Assembly: GCF_029714185.1 (NCBI RefSeq)
Contig: NZ_CP121671.1
Span: 1,736,001 to 1,800,000, forward strand
DNA length: 64,000 bases
Source: Halobacillus naozhouensis
GTDB taxonomy: Bacteria > Bacillota > Bacilli > Bacillales > Halobacillaceae
Direction: 5' to 3'
Part shown: positions 1 to 6,979 of the stretch, piece by piece
Layout: each line of letters starts with the position of its first letter
Position numbering within the stretch: position 1 is the stretch's first letter
The notes under the pieces: generated by a model
The model's database searches: none
Seen by the model: the letters and a program-made list of their open reading frames with translations, nothing else
What the model was told of the DNA's origin: nothing
Program-made: the position numbers and the translations under genes

Positions 1-203
1 TCATCTGTCCAATCCATAACCACATTTGAAGCCCCCGCCTCATAGGCTGCCGTTTGGATTAGACGTGCGAATGTTACATTTTTTATGTCACTATGAATAA
101 TCACTAATTGATTCTTTTGCACATTTACACCAGCTTGTACAGCAAGCTCTGCATACTTTTTTAACTGTTCTTCGCTTATAAGCTCATATATTCCTTTAAT
201 CAT
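1..203 (-). CDS. M29-family aminopeptidase, N-terminal part (runs off the window)
   Basis: The 67 visible codons read from an ATG at 203 to the window edge. They contain the LKKYAELAVQAGVNVQKNQ stretch and a later AYEAGASNVVMDW stretch, the characteristic N-terminus of thermophilic-type metallo-aminopeptidases of family M29 (AmpS/PepS), cytoplasmic enzymes that trim N-terminal residues from peptides. A TTAGGAG ribosome binding site sits about 9 bases before the ATG. The metal ligands lie further downstream and cannot be seen. The assignment rests on recall of the family pattern and not on an alignment. Confidence 0.72.
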   Translation of the reverse strand, partial: MIKGIYELISEEQLKKYAELAVQAGVNVQKNQLVIIHSDIKNVTFARLIQTAAYEAGASNVVMDWTD

Positions 204-419
204 CACACACTCAGCTCCTAACTTTTTATTCCTTTATAAACAGAAGTTAATGGGAATTGATTGTAAGTGGAGTATACAGCAATACCAGCTAATAGAAGGT
301 CAATGGCTAAAGGTAAAAAAGATTAATTTGACATGGTAAAATAAAAAAGAACATACTAAATAAACTTCAATATTAATGGATTTGAAGTATTTTCTATAAA
401 AGTATTTTATTGGTTCCTT

Positions 420-1619
420 TTAAACCACATAGGCCTTTTTACTTTTTAAGATGGCATAAATCCAGTGAATGAGCTTGTTTGCACAAGCAATGATCGCCAC
501 TTTATGTGGTTTGCCTTCTTCTCGCTTTTTATCGTAATATGCTCTTAATTTTGGGTTGCGATTCTTGGTTATTCCACATTGGACCGCGTTATATAGACTT
601 TGTCGCAGGCGAGCCGATCCTCTTTTTGTAATTCGGTTAATGGTTGCTTTAAACTGTCCAGATTCATGGACGCTCGGGTCCATTCCTGCGTAGGCGACGA
701 GTTTCTTAGGGTGGTTAAACTGGTCAATCTCCCCAATCTCGGAAAGGATTGTTGCCGCAATCTTTCCACCAATACCGGGAAGTGATCGGATAATTTCATA
801 CTCATCAAATTCTTCAGCCAAGGCATCTATCTCTTTCAGTAGCTTCGATAGGTGCCTTTGGTATTGAAGAAGAAGTTGAATAAACATCGTTAAACTCACC
901 ACATGGCTCGTATATAAATTACGTCTGAAAGGGTCTCGCTCAGCTGCCTCTTTTAGCTGATGGGCTTTATCTAATGCCCATCCATAGGAGCGTTTAACCC
1001 CTTGTTGGAGAATCACTTCAGCGATTTTTTCCTTCGTTTCCTCCTTAACACCTTGAGGTGTTTGATAGTGGAGTAACGTTCGTAAGGAGGTGGGTGAATA
1101 GAGTGCTCCAAAGACAGTTTTATATTCCGGAAAGACTTGATCCAATACGGTTTGGAACTGAAGTTTAACTTGTACATAAGTTCCTGTTAACGCGTCATGT
1201 TGGCGCGTTAGATTCCTCAAATTCATGATTTTGACGGTTTTCTTTTTGAAAGGTTGGAGGTCATCATATAGATAATACATCTCCCCTAAACGAAAGGCAT
1301 CAATGGCGTCGGTTTTTACTTTCCTTAAGCTCATCTTCTTAGCTTCATGGGAAAGAACCGGATTCACCAAATAATAGACAATTTGATGGTCCTCTAAGAA
1401 CTGCAAAACTGGTTCATGGTAATGGCCAGTAGATTCAAAAACGACGACCGGAGGTCGCCCTGTGATTTCTTCCACCTCTAACCAAAACTGATAAAAATCA
1501 TGTAAGCCTAAAACGTTATGCTCGAAAACAAAGCTTTTCTTATAAGGATCTTTTTTCTGTAAAAAGGCTTGTACTTGGCTTTTTCCCTTCGCAATATCCA
1601 GGCCAATGACTGGATCCAT
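420..1619 (-). CDS. IS110-family DEDD transposase (RNA-guided recombinase type)
   Basis: The 399-residue protein has the full IS110 architecture. The N-terminal RuvC-like DEDD domain carries D8 in GLDIAKG, E62 in FESTGHYHEP, and D104 and D107 in KTDAIDAFR. A coiled central part is followed by the C-terminal Transposase_20 domain with LPGIGGKIAAT and TKRGSARLR, where S335 is the likely conserved recombinase serine. The length matches intact family members and there is no frameshift, so it looks active. It starts with ATG after AAAAGGAGACGTGATA. Relatives such as IS621 TnpA are guided by a bridge RNA encoded in the noncoding end, and a structured region is present upstream here. Confidence 0.93.
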   Translation of the reverse strand: MDPVIGLDIAKGKSQVQAFLQKKDPYKKSFVFEHNVLGLHDFYQFWLEVEEITGRPPVVVFESTGHYHEPVLQFLEDHQIVYYLVNPVLSHEAKKMSLRKVKTDAIDAFRLGEMYYLYDDLQPFKKKTVKIMNLRNLTRQHDALTGTYVQVKLQFQTVLDQVFPEYKTVFGALYSPTSLRTLLHYQTPQGVKEETKEKIAEVILQQGVKRSYGWALDKAHQLKEAAERDPFRRNLYTSHVVSLTMFIQLLLQYQRHLSKLLKEIDALAEEFDEYEIIRSLPGIGGKIAATILSEIGEIDQFNHPKKLVAYAGMDPSVHESGQFKATINRITKRGSARLRQSLYNAVQCGITKNRNPKLRAYYDKKREEGKPHKVAIIACANKLIHWIYAILKSKKAYVV

Positions 1620-1639
1620 TCATTATCACGTCTCCTTTT

Positions 1640-1855
1640 GTTAGTTTCGCCGGCAGCCCCTATATCTAGCTTGTAGTGTCATAGCTTCGCTTGTTATGCG
1701 GGATCTAGGTCCCAACCAGCCTCAATCATGTTTCTACAAGTAGGGGGTGGACAGTATTGCGGACGGGATCAGAGTCCCACGGGCGCGAGCGTCCTACCCC
1801 GGCTACCTAAAGAATAACCTATAAGAAATAGGTCAACCAGATAAACTGGTTAACC
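1640..1855 (-). ncRNA. candidate bridge RNA in the 5' flank of the IS110 transposase
   Basis: Three consecutive hairpins can be drawn in the transposase-upstream flank. At 1832-1854 GTCAACCAG pairs with CTGGTTAAC around a 5-base loop. At 1744-1800 GGGGTGGAC pairs with GTCC-T-ACCCC around a 38-base loop that holds a GGGA/TCCC helix (1765-1778). At 1670-1740 CTTGTAG pairs with CTACAAG around a 57-base loop that again holds a GGGA/TCCC helix (1700-1713). A 5' stem-loop followed by two large internally looped stems, just before the transposase gene and on its strand, is the layout of known IS110 bridge RNAs. Transcription and limits are inferred. Confidence 0.6.
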
Positions 1856-1868
1856 TTATAATACGATC

Positions 1869-1899
1869 GGGCGCGATTCTGTAATAAGGATCAGCGCTC
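1869..1899. repeat. palindromic intergenic repeat, copy 1 (GCGC type)
   Basis: GGGCGC and GCGCTC arms surround a TAATAAGGATC centre. The 15 or so bases before it (TAACCTTATAATACGA) are shared with the copy at 28399. It lies between the IS110 element and the truncated response regulator. Confidence 0.65.
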
Positions 1900-1915
1900 A
1901 TTTTTTATTTAAGTA

Positions 1916-2470
1916 ACATATTCTGGTCTTCTTGATTTAGAGGAGGATATGGAAGTGGTCGGAAAAGCAAGAAACGGGGAAGAAGCGATTGCTTTGGTGA
2001 AGCAGCACCATCCTAATATTTGTATCATGGACATTGAAATGCGGGTGAAGAACGGGATAGATACAGCAGAAGAACTAAAGGATAATCCCTGTAAAATTAT
2101 TATTTTGACTACATTCGCCCGAGCAGGGTATTTTGAACAAGCCCGTAAAGCGGAAGTGTTTGGCTATCTTCTTAAAGACAGCCCCAGTCAGGATCTAGTC
2201 AATTCCATTCGTATTATCATGGCCGGCCGTCGAATTTATGCCCCGGAATTGGTGGATATGGCCTACAGCGACCAGAATCCGTTGACCGAACGCGAAGATC
2301 AGGTAATCAAACTGGTGGCCGATGGCAAAAACACGAAGGAAATCGCCGGACAACTTGATATCACGACGGGAACCGTTCGAAACTATATTTCTGTCATCCT
2401 TGATAAGCTTGAAGTGAGCAATCGGGTCGAAGCAGTCTCCCGGATTAAGGAGAAGGGCTGGTTAAAATGA
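1916..2470 (+). pseudogene. LuxR/NarL-type response regulator lacking its N-terminus
   Basis: The first ATG (1949) begins MEVVGKARNGEEA, which in intact DesR/LiaR-like regulators is preceded by about 30 residues. The same frame stays open back to about 1916 (YSGLLDLEED) and then meets a stop, so beta-strand 1 and the acidic pocket aspartates are lost. The phosphoacceptor region CIMDIEM (D28 from the ATG), the FGYLLKD segment and an intact C-terminal HTH (LTERE, then TKEIAGQLDITTGTVRNYIS) remain. No partner kinase is adjacent. An in-frame AGAGGAGGAT stands before the ATG, so a DNA-binding stub could still be translated, but signalling should be lost. Confidence 0.75.
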
Positions 2471-2522
2471 ATTCGAAAAAAAGCCCTTCCCATTTTTTGA
2501 GAAGAGCTTCTTTGTTTGATAC

Positions 2523-2723
2523 TTACGCTTTTACAACATTAGCAGCCTGGGGGCCGCGGTTACCTTGTTCTGTATCGAAAGTAATAACCTGACCTTCTTC
2601 TAATGTTTTAAAACCCTCGCCTTGAATTGCTGAAAAGTGAACGAATACGTCGTCTTCGCCTTCAACTTCAATAAATCCGAAGCCTTTGTCCGCGTTAAAC
2701 CATTTTACTGTACCTTCATTCAT
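2523..2723 (-). CDS. cold-shock protein, CspA family
   Basis: The 66-residue single cold-shock domain has both nucleic-acid-binding motifs, KGFGFIEV (RNP1) and DVFVHFSAI (RNP2), and ends with GPQAANVVKA. It binds single-stranded RNA and DNA and acts as an RNA chaperone. The start is set at the ATG before NEGTVKWF because GGAGG lies 7 bases upstream; the longer frame to 2750 would add residues not found in the family. A long upstream untranslated stretch, typical of csp genes, precedes it, and a MITE-like element begins about 145 bases upstream. Confidence 0.95.
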   Translation of the reverse strand: MNEGTVKWFNADKGFGFIEVEGEDDVFVHFSAIQGEGFKTLEEGQVITFDTEQGNRGPQAANVVKA

Positions 2724-2868
2724 GTTCATTCCTCCATGTGCTTTTTGCACAAAATATTACTATTCTTGCTCCGCACAATCATTCAAGACGATAAGCACTT
2801 TTGCAAGTTCTTACTTCCCTCATTAATCATATCCGAACAATAATAATTATTTTAAGTATAACATATTT

Positions 2869-3100
2869 GGGGCCCGGACAGCAAACGCGGAAAATGTACG
2901 CTAAGAGTTGTGTTGCATTAGATTACGCATTCTTAATTAAATCGTGTAGCATAAGGTCGTGTTTTAACAACTATAACAATCATTTACAATACAAATTTGG
3001 TTATGTTGTATTAAATGAACCGTTTGTATAACAGAAAAGCCTATGTGCTGAGGGCTCTAATTCTTAATGTACGCTATCCGCGTTTTGCTGGCGATACCCC
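2869..3100. mobile_element. MITE-like element with about 35-bp imperfect terminal inverted repeats
   Basis: The left end (GGGG at 2869, then CAGCAAACGCGG at 2879, then GTACGCTAAGA) is matched in inverted orientation by the right end (TCTTAATGTACGCTATCC at 3062, then CGTTTTGCTGGCGATACCCC to 3100). About 80 percent of the 29 to 30 inner bases pair. The 232-bp interior holds no convincing gene. No clear target-site duplication is visible, so the exact ends are uncertain. It looks like a non-autonomous DNA transposon derivative. Confidence 0.6.
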
Positions 3101-3163
3101 AAGTAATAGAAGCTTGGTGATCATTCTTAGATAATTTATCTTGAAATTGAGTCTTTCGCAATC

Positions 3164-3194
3164 GGGGCGCAAATCTGGAATAAGAATTGCACTC
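3164..3194. repeat. palindromic intergenic repeat, copy 2 (GCGC type)
   Basis: GGGGCGCAA, then CTGGAATAAG, then TTGCAC. It belongs to the dispersed family with a GAATAA centre and is followed by a degenerate second half near AAGGGCCTTTGAATAAAGG. Confidence 0.6.
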
Positions 3195-3419
3195 TTTCTT
3201 TGTGTAAAGGGCCTTTGAATAAAGGAAAGTTTTTCAAGAATCGAAAAAAGCAAATAAATTTTCTGGATAGGATTCATCAATCTAGTAGGTACAATATTTT
3301 TTATCAAATATGATTTAAAAGTCATATTATACTGATTGAAATGTATTACTTACAATATAGGGAAAGAGACCATTAAAGGAAATGTAATGTCTATTGGTGT
3401 AGAGGAGGAGTAAATTCTA

Positions 3420-3869
3420 TTGAATTTTCGAAAAGCAAATGAAGAAGATTTACAAGCAATTGTTCGCTTACTTGCCGATGATGAATTAGGTTCCCAACGT
3501 GAACGTTATGAAGAGCCATTACCGGATGATTACTATGAAGCATTTACAGCAATTAAAGCCCAAGTCGGAAATCAAATTATTTTAGCATTTGAAGGTCAAA
3601 CGTTGATTGGCTGCCTCCAGTTAACAATCATTCCTGGTTTAGCAAGACAGGGTATGAAACGGGCACAAATCGAAGGGGTACGTGTTGATCGGCGTTATCG
3701 CGGAAGAGGAGTAGGAGAAGCTTTGTTTAAAGAAGCTATTGCAATCGCGAAGTCTGAGGAATGTGGTCTTGTGCAATTGACCACTGACAAGCAACGTGAT
3801 GACGCCCATCGTTTTTATAATCGACTAGGATTCTTGGCGAGTCATGAGGGTATGAAACTAATATTTTAA
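3420..3869 (+). CDS. GNAT-family N-acetyltransferase
   Basis: The 149-residue single GNAT domain has the acetyl-CoA-binding signature RYRGRGVGEALFKEA (motif A, around residues 98-112) preceded by IEGVRVD, and the C-terminal HRFYNRLGF that closes the fold. The acceptor is not predictable; this subfamily is usually annotated as a small-molecule or amino-group acetyltransferase. The TTG start at 3420 is supported by AGAGGAGGAG 9 bases upstream. It is a free-standing gene followed by a palindromic repeat that may end its transcript. Confidence 0.85.
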   Translation: MNFRKANEEDLQAIVRLLADDELGSQRERYEEPLPDDYYEAFTAIKAQVGNQIILAFEGQTLIGCLQLTIIPGLARQGMKRAQIEGVRVDRRYRGRGVGEALFKEAIAIAKSEECGLVQLTTDKQRDDAHRFYNRLGFLASHEGMKLIF

Positions 3870-3891
3870 TTAAAAACTTTTCTCCATAAAC

Positions 3892-3920
3892 GGGGCGCAA
3901 GAATTGAATAAGACTTGCGC
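3892..3920. repeat. palindromic intergenic repeat, copy 3 (GCGC type)
   Basis: GCGCAAG and CTTGCGC form perfect arms around AATTGAATAAGA. Placed 23 bases after the GNAT stop codon, it may act as its terminator. Confidence 0.7.
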
Positions 3921-3992
3921 TACTTTTGCTTTAATGCGATGGTCCAGATAATTGAATAACTCATTGCAAAAACAAAGCCAATTTGAAAAAAC

Positions 3993-4069
3993 GGTATAAT
4001 ATTTTCATCTTGATTATACCTTACTGAGGTGTTGTTTATATGAATGAAATAATCAAGAGAAGGAAGTGA
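3993..4069 (+). promoter_or_regulatory. promoter -10 and candidate translational attenuator of the macrolide phosphotransferase gene
   Basis: TATAAT at 3995-4000 would start transcription near 4007. The predicted RNA opens with TCTTGATTAT (4008-4017), a perfect 10-base complement of ATAATCAAGA (4049-4058), which lies inside a 9-codon leader ORF and just ahead of the phosphotransferase Shine-Dalgarno. A competing dyad, GGTATAAT/ATTATACC (3993-4000 and 4013-4020), overlaps the -10. No good -35 is seen at 17 bases. Drug-dependent stalling is inferred. Confidence 0.5.
4040..4069 (+). CDS. putative leader peptide MNEIIKRRK
   Basis: ATG at 4040 follows GAGGTG by 8 bases and encodes 9 residues ending KRRK, with TGA at 4067-4069. 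The last codons are the Shine-Dalgarno of the next gene (AGAAGGAAG). Basic-X-basic tripeptides (the +X+ motif) are known macrolide arrest motifs, as in ErmDL-type MRLR leaders, and this peptide ends with KRR and RRK. Size, position and motif fit an inducible-resistance leader; function is inferred. Confidence 0.5.
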   Translation: MNEIIKRRK

Positions 4070-4074
4070 TTGTT

Positions 4075-4974
4075 TTGAATAAACAGCAAGTGGCAGAAAC
4101 AGCAAGGAAGTACGGTTTGGAAGTAAAAGAGGATTCGATCTCATTTAACGAGTCAGGTTTAGATTTTCTGGTTGCTTATGGAGAAGACGATAAGGAAGAA
4201 GAATGGGTGCTGAGGCTTCCAAGACGTGACGATGTGATGGTGAGGACAGTTGTTGAGAAGAAAGCACTGGATTTAATCAGTAAATATGTCACTTTTCAAG
4301 TCCCGGTTTGGTCGATTTATGAAGATAACCTTATTGCTTATAGAAAATTAACCGGCGTACCAGCCGGCACGATTGATCCAGAGATTCATAACTATGTGTG
4401 GGAGATGAATCATGAAAATGTGCCTGAACAATTTCATCAGACATTAGCCAAAGCTTTGGTCTCGCTCCACACCCTTCCGAAAGCAGAGGCTCTTAAAGCC
4501 GGCCTATCTGTTCAGACAGCAGAAGAAGCAAGATTATCAATGATTGAGCGTATGGAAAAGGTTAAAGCGAAGTTTGGTGTAGGCGAATCCTTATGGAACC
4601 GCTGGAAGTCATGGGTAAACAATAAGGAATTGTGGCCTCTGAGAACAGGTCTGACTCATGGGGATGTTCATGCTGGCCACACGATGATTGATAAAAATGC
4701 GAACGTAACCGGCTTGATCGACTGGACCGAGGCAAAAGTAACAGATGTATCAAATGATTTTGTTTTCCAATACCAAGCATTCGGCGAAACAGCTTTAGAG
4801 AAACTAATTAGCTATTACCAGCAAGCAGGAGGGATTTACTGGCCTGCCATGAAAGAGCATATCATTGAGCTTAATGCGGCCTACCCTGTTGCGATTGCTG
4901 AGTTTGCGATCACCTCAGGCTTGGAAGAGTATGAGCAGATGGCGAGAGAAACACTGGGAGTGAATGCACGCTAG
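4075..4974 (+). CDS. macrolide 2'-phosphotransferase (Mph-like)
   Basis: This 299-residue aminoglycoside-phosphotransferase-fold kinase transfers phosphate from GTP or ATP to the 2'-OH of macrolides in characterised relatives. Visible motifs are EEWVLRLPRR near residue 43 (nucleotide lobe), the catalytic loop THGDVHAGH (D197) and the metal-binding GLIDWTEA (D216). The rest follows Bacillus chromosomal Mph enzymes closely. TTG at 4075 is preferred (MNKQQVAE, AGGA 10 bases upstream); GTG at 4066 would lie directly on the Shine-Dalgarno. A 9-codon ORF overlaps its ribosome binding site, which suggests translational control. It is chromosomal, with no mobile element attached. Confidence 0.85.
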   Translation: MNKQQVAETARKYGLEVKEDSISFNESGLDFLVAYGEDDKEEEWVLRLPRRDDVMVRTVVEKKALDLISKYVTFQVPVWSIYEDNLIAYRKLTGVPAGTIDPEIHNYVWEMNHENVPEQFHQTLAKALVSLHTLPKAEALKAGLSVQTAEEARLSMIERMEKVKAKFGVGESLWNRWKSWVNNKELWPLRTGLTHGDVHAGHTMIDKNANVTGLIDWTEAKVTDVSNDFVFQYQAFGETALEKLISYYQQAGGIYWPAMKEHIIELNAAYPVAIAEFAITSGLEEYEQMARETLGVNAR

Positions 4975-5353
4975 CATTAAGTAAAAAAATAAAGTTCTTC
5001 ACAGGGAGTTAATAACTCTTAAGATTTTTTTGCTGGGTTTACTTCAGAAGTGTAAATAAAGAATAGGGGATGAAGAAGGGGTTTAGGGTTTACTTCGAAG
5101 CTACCTTAAAATATTAGGACTGTGCCAAGCTGCTAATCAAAGCAACATCGATTATTATACCATTTAACTTAATAGTCATTTTTCAAGTAAAGGGGCGCGT
5201 TTATCGAATAACGCGGCCTTTTTACATTTAAGGGCAATTTAATAGAATAAGGGAAGGACTTTTAGAAAGTAAATAGAAATTTCATTAAGGATATGAATTT
5301 TGTTCTTCTATGAACGGGAAGAAGAAAACCTATTTTGATGAAGGGGTGAAAAA
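4975..5353. other. intergenic region with repeat copy 4
   Basis: No gene was recognised. The stretch holds AT-rich sequence and the composite palindromic repeat near 5191-5258. Confidence 0.5.
5191..5258. repeat. palindromic intergenic repeat, copy 4 (TTTATCGAATAACG type, two-part)
   Basis: AGGGGCGCGTTTATCGAATA followed by ACGCGGCCTTTTT. A second module, TTTAAGGGCA followed by TAGAATAAGGG, comes directly after. The same two-part arrangement occurs at 15122. Confidence 0.7.
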
Positions 5354-5683
5354 ATGAGTACAGAAACTCTTCCAAGTTGGTTTTGGGTTGTGTATTACTT
5401 GCTTTTATTTATCACATTAAGCTTTGCAGTATTTAGTCTTATTCGAAAAAGAATTAAAGGATTGTCTATTATTGCTGTAGTCTTTGCTGTTACTGTTCCG
5501 ATAATAAGTATGTTAAGTAGCATTGGAAGGGAAGAAGGACTAAATGAATTAGAGCATTTAGTTCATCAATTACAAGATGGTGAACTCTGGTCTATTTACG
5601 TGGTTATAGGTTACTTATATCTACTGGTCTGGTGGGTTTTTATTCTTAAGCAAAATAAAAAGATAAATAGAACATCTTTTTAA
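5354..5683 (+). CDS. small integral membrane protein, unknown function
   Basis: The 109-residue protein has three predicted membrane segments (about 9-30, 38-55 and 83-101) joined by short loops; the second loop is acidic (GREEGLNELEHL). The tail KQNKKINR is basic, so the C-terminus should face the cytoplasm. ATG follows GGGGTG by 6 bases. I do not recognise a family. It is one of several unrelated small membrane proteins scattered between repeats in this half of the window. Not obviously in an operon; the next gene is 83 bases on. Confidence 0.6.
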   Translation: MSTETLPSWFWVVYYLLLFITLSFAVFSLIRKRIKGLSIIAVVFAVTVPIISMLSSIGREEGLNELEHLVHQLQDGELWSIYVVIGYLYLLVWWVFILKQNKKINRTSF

Positions 5684-5766
5684 ATTAGATTAACAATAAG
5701 ATTTCCATAAACGGATGACTGATTGTGGTGTGAGATCCTTTGGCCATTGGTCAAGGTGGGGAAAGG

Positions 5767-6024
5767 ATGATTTATATTTATTTAATTCAGCTTGTCATAT
5801 TTGTTCTACCAGTTGTCTCTCTTATATTAGGGGGGATTGGGTATTTTATTTTTAAAAATATTTATATAATGCCTGTGATAGTTGCTATAGCTGCAATCAT
5901 TTCAACATTTATTGTGTTTAACTCTTCATTTTGGATTTGGGTTGTCATTTACACATTGTTATCACTTTTATCTGGATTTGTTGTTAAGTTATTATCATCA
6001 AAACAGCAAGCTAAGCATTCTTAG
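5767..6024 (+). CDS. small membrane protein, unknown function
   Basis: The 85-residue protein is almost entirely hydrophobic, with three closely spaced membrane segments and a short basic tail (SSKQQAKHS). The ATG at 5767 is chosen because AGGTGGGG lies 4 to 8 bases upstream; the alternative TTG at 5740 has no ribosome binding site. No family is recognised. It may be co-transcribed with the membrane protein ending at 5683. A hairpin with a T-rich tail at 6222-6255 could end the unit. Confidence 0.55.
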   Translation: MIYIYLIQLVIFVLPVVSLILGGIGYFIFKNIYIMPVIVAIAAIISTFIVFNSSFWIWVVIYTLLSLLSGFVVKLLSSKQQAKHS

Positions 6025-6037
6025 TTCTTCTGTTATC

Positions 6038-6095
6038 GGACGCGTTTATCAAATAACGGTCCTACTGATTAGGGCCAGATAAATGGAGTAACTTC
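6038..6095. repeat. palindromic intergenic repeat, copy 5 (TTTATC type)
   Basis: GGACGCGTTTATCAAATAAC then GGTCC, followed by a degraded second module (AGGGCCAGATAAATGGAGTA). Confidence 0.6.
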
Positions 6096-6221
6096 TTGTG
6101 ACACATATGAAAATTTGAAATAATCCCGTCGTTGTCCATGAAATCATCGATATGGCAAAACAATCTTTATCAAAGGAAGATTGCTTTCTACAGTAACAAT
6201 GGACAGCTTAATACCCTATTC

Positions 6222-6255
6222 AATAAGCCCTTGCCAGTCAAGGCTTATTTGTTTG
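6222..6255 (+). terminator. hairpin, probable terminator
   Basis: AATAAGCC-c-TTG pairs with CAAGGCTTATT around a 5-base loop and is followed by TTGTTTGTT. Confidence 0.45.
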
Positions 6256-6369
6256 TTGCAAACTTATATCAATTCCATTAAAAAAATTACGAAAAATTCA
6301 CAAAAATATGTTTAATTACCATTAATATCCGGAACACAATTAATGTAACTACTTTAAGGAGGTTTTAAT

Positions 6370-6963
6370 TTGTTGAAAAGATTTTCTGTAGTAGTAGTAG
6401 TAATGTTTTTGGTGGCGCTTACAGGGCTACATAATCCTGTCTTTGCGGACAATCACGGGGAGCCACCTGTCAAAGAGTTGGAGCAGCAGTTCAATGATTT
6501 GATTGATTTAGAGACTACTGAGGATGGCGAAGTAAAGAAATATGATTCCAGGGACAGGTTAGAAGAAGAAATGAAGAGTATCATGGTTTGGCCGCTGGCA
6601 GACCATTACTTGGATACCTATTTCGAAGAACGAGATGGAAAGTTATACCTGAAAGAAATGGACGGCCCTGTTCAGTTGAAAACGGATCAAGATTATACAT
6701 TGGAAAAGGTCAGCGCTGATAAGTACAAACTGACCCAGCATGGAGAAAATCAACTGCGAGACGAATACACATTGACAATCACTTACAGCTATGAAGCTGG
6801 CAAATGGGTTTTCGGTGACCGTATGAACCATGTAGCTTCTTCCGAAACCGGTGGGGAGTTACCTGATACGGCTACTTCTTTTCCAATCGTAATGGTTTCT
6901 GGTGGTGCTGTTATGGCACTCGGCGCTCTTCTCCTTATCTTCAGAAGAAAACCCACTGTTTAA
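6370..6963 (+). CDS. secreted cell-wall-anchored protein with LPDTA sortase signal
   Basis: The 197-residue protein has an N-terminal signal peptide (RFSVVVVVMFLVALTG, probable cleavage after VFA near residue 26), an acidic extracellular domain of about 130 residues with several DxxD/E patches, and a C-terminal sorting signal: ELPDTA near residue 168, a hydrophobic stretch, then RRK. LPxTA is the motif used by class D sortases, and such a sortase follows directly. TTG at 6370 sits 7 bases after AAGGAGG. The extracellular domain resembles no family I can name. The pair most likely forms a dedicated two-gene operon (17 bases between stop and sortase start). Confidence 0.8.
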   Translation: MLKRFSVVVVVMFLVALTGLHNPVFADNHGEPPVKELEQQFNDLIDLETTEDGEVKKYDSRDRLEEEMKSIMVWPLADHYLDTYFEERDGKLYLKEMDGPVQLKTDQDYTLEKVSADKYKLTQHGENQLRDEYTLTITYSYEAGKWVFGDRMNHVASSETGGELPDTATSFPIVMVSGGAVMALGALLLIFRRKPTV

Positions 6964-6979
6964 ATATGGGTGGATGCAC

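Larger units (their letters stand above)
420..1860 (-). mobile_element. IS110-family insertion sequence (approximate limits)
   Basis: The element comprises the transposase at 420-1619 and a 5' noncoding flank up to about 1850-1860 that is rich in inverted repeats. IS110 elements have no long terminal inverted repeats, so the ends are approximate. The upstream limit is placed where the sequence becomes shared with an unrelated locus (TAACCTTATAATACGA at 1851 and again at about 28381). The right end should lie close to the transposase stop codon, within about 100 bases below 420. Confidence 0.75.
6025..6369. other. intergenic region with a repeat, a terminator-like hairpin and a possible coding remnant
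   Basis: A palindromic repeat lies at 6038-6062. From about 6122 a short open stretch reads VVVHEIIDMAKQSLSKEDC and looks like decayed coding sequence that I cannot assign. The hairpin at 6222-6249 follows. Confidence 0.4.

Noticed and set aside
2801..3325. Open frames on both strands (76 and 83 codons) in the region of the MITE and repeat copy 2
   Set aside because: They run through inverted-repeat ends and the palindromic repeat, lack ribosome binding sites and have no recognisable protein pattern.
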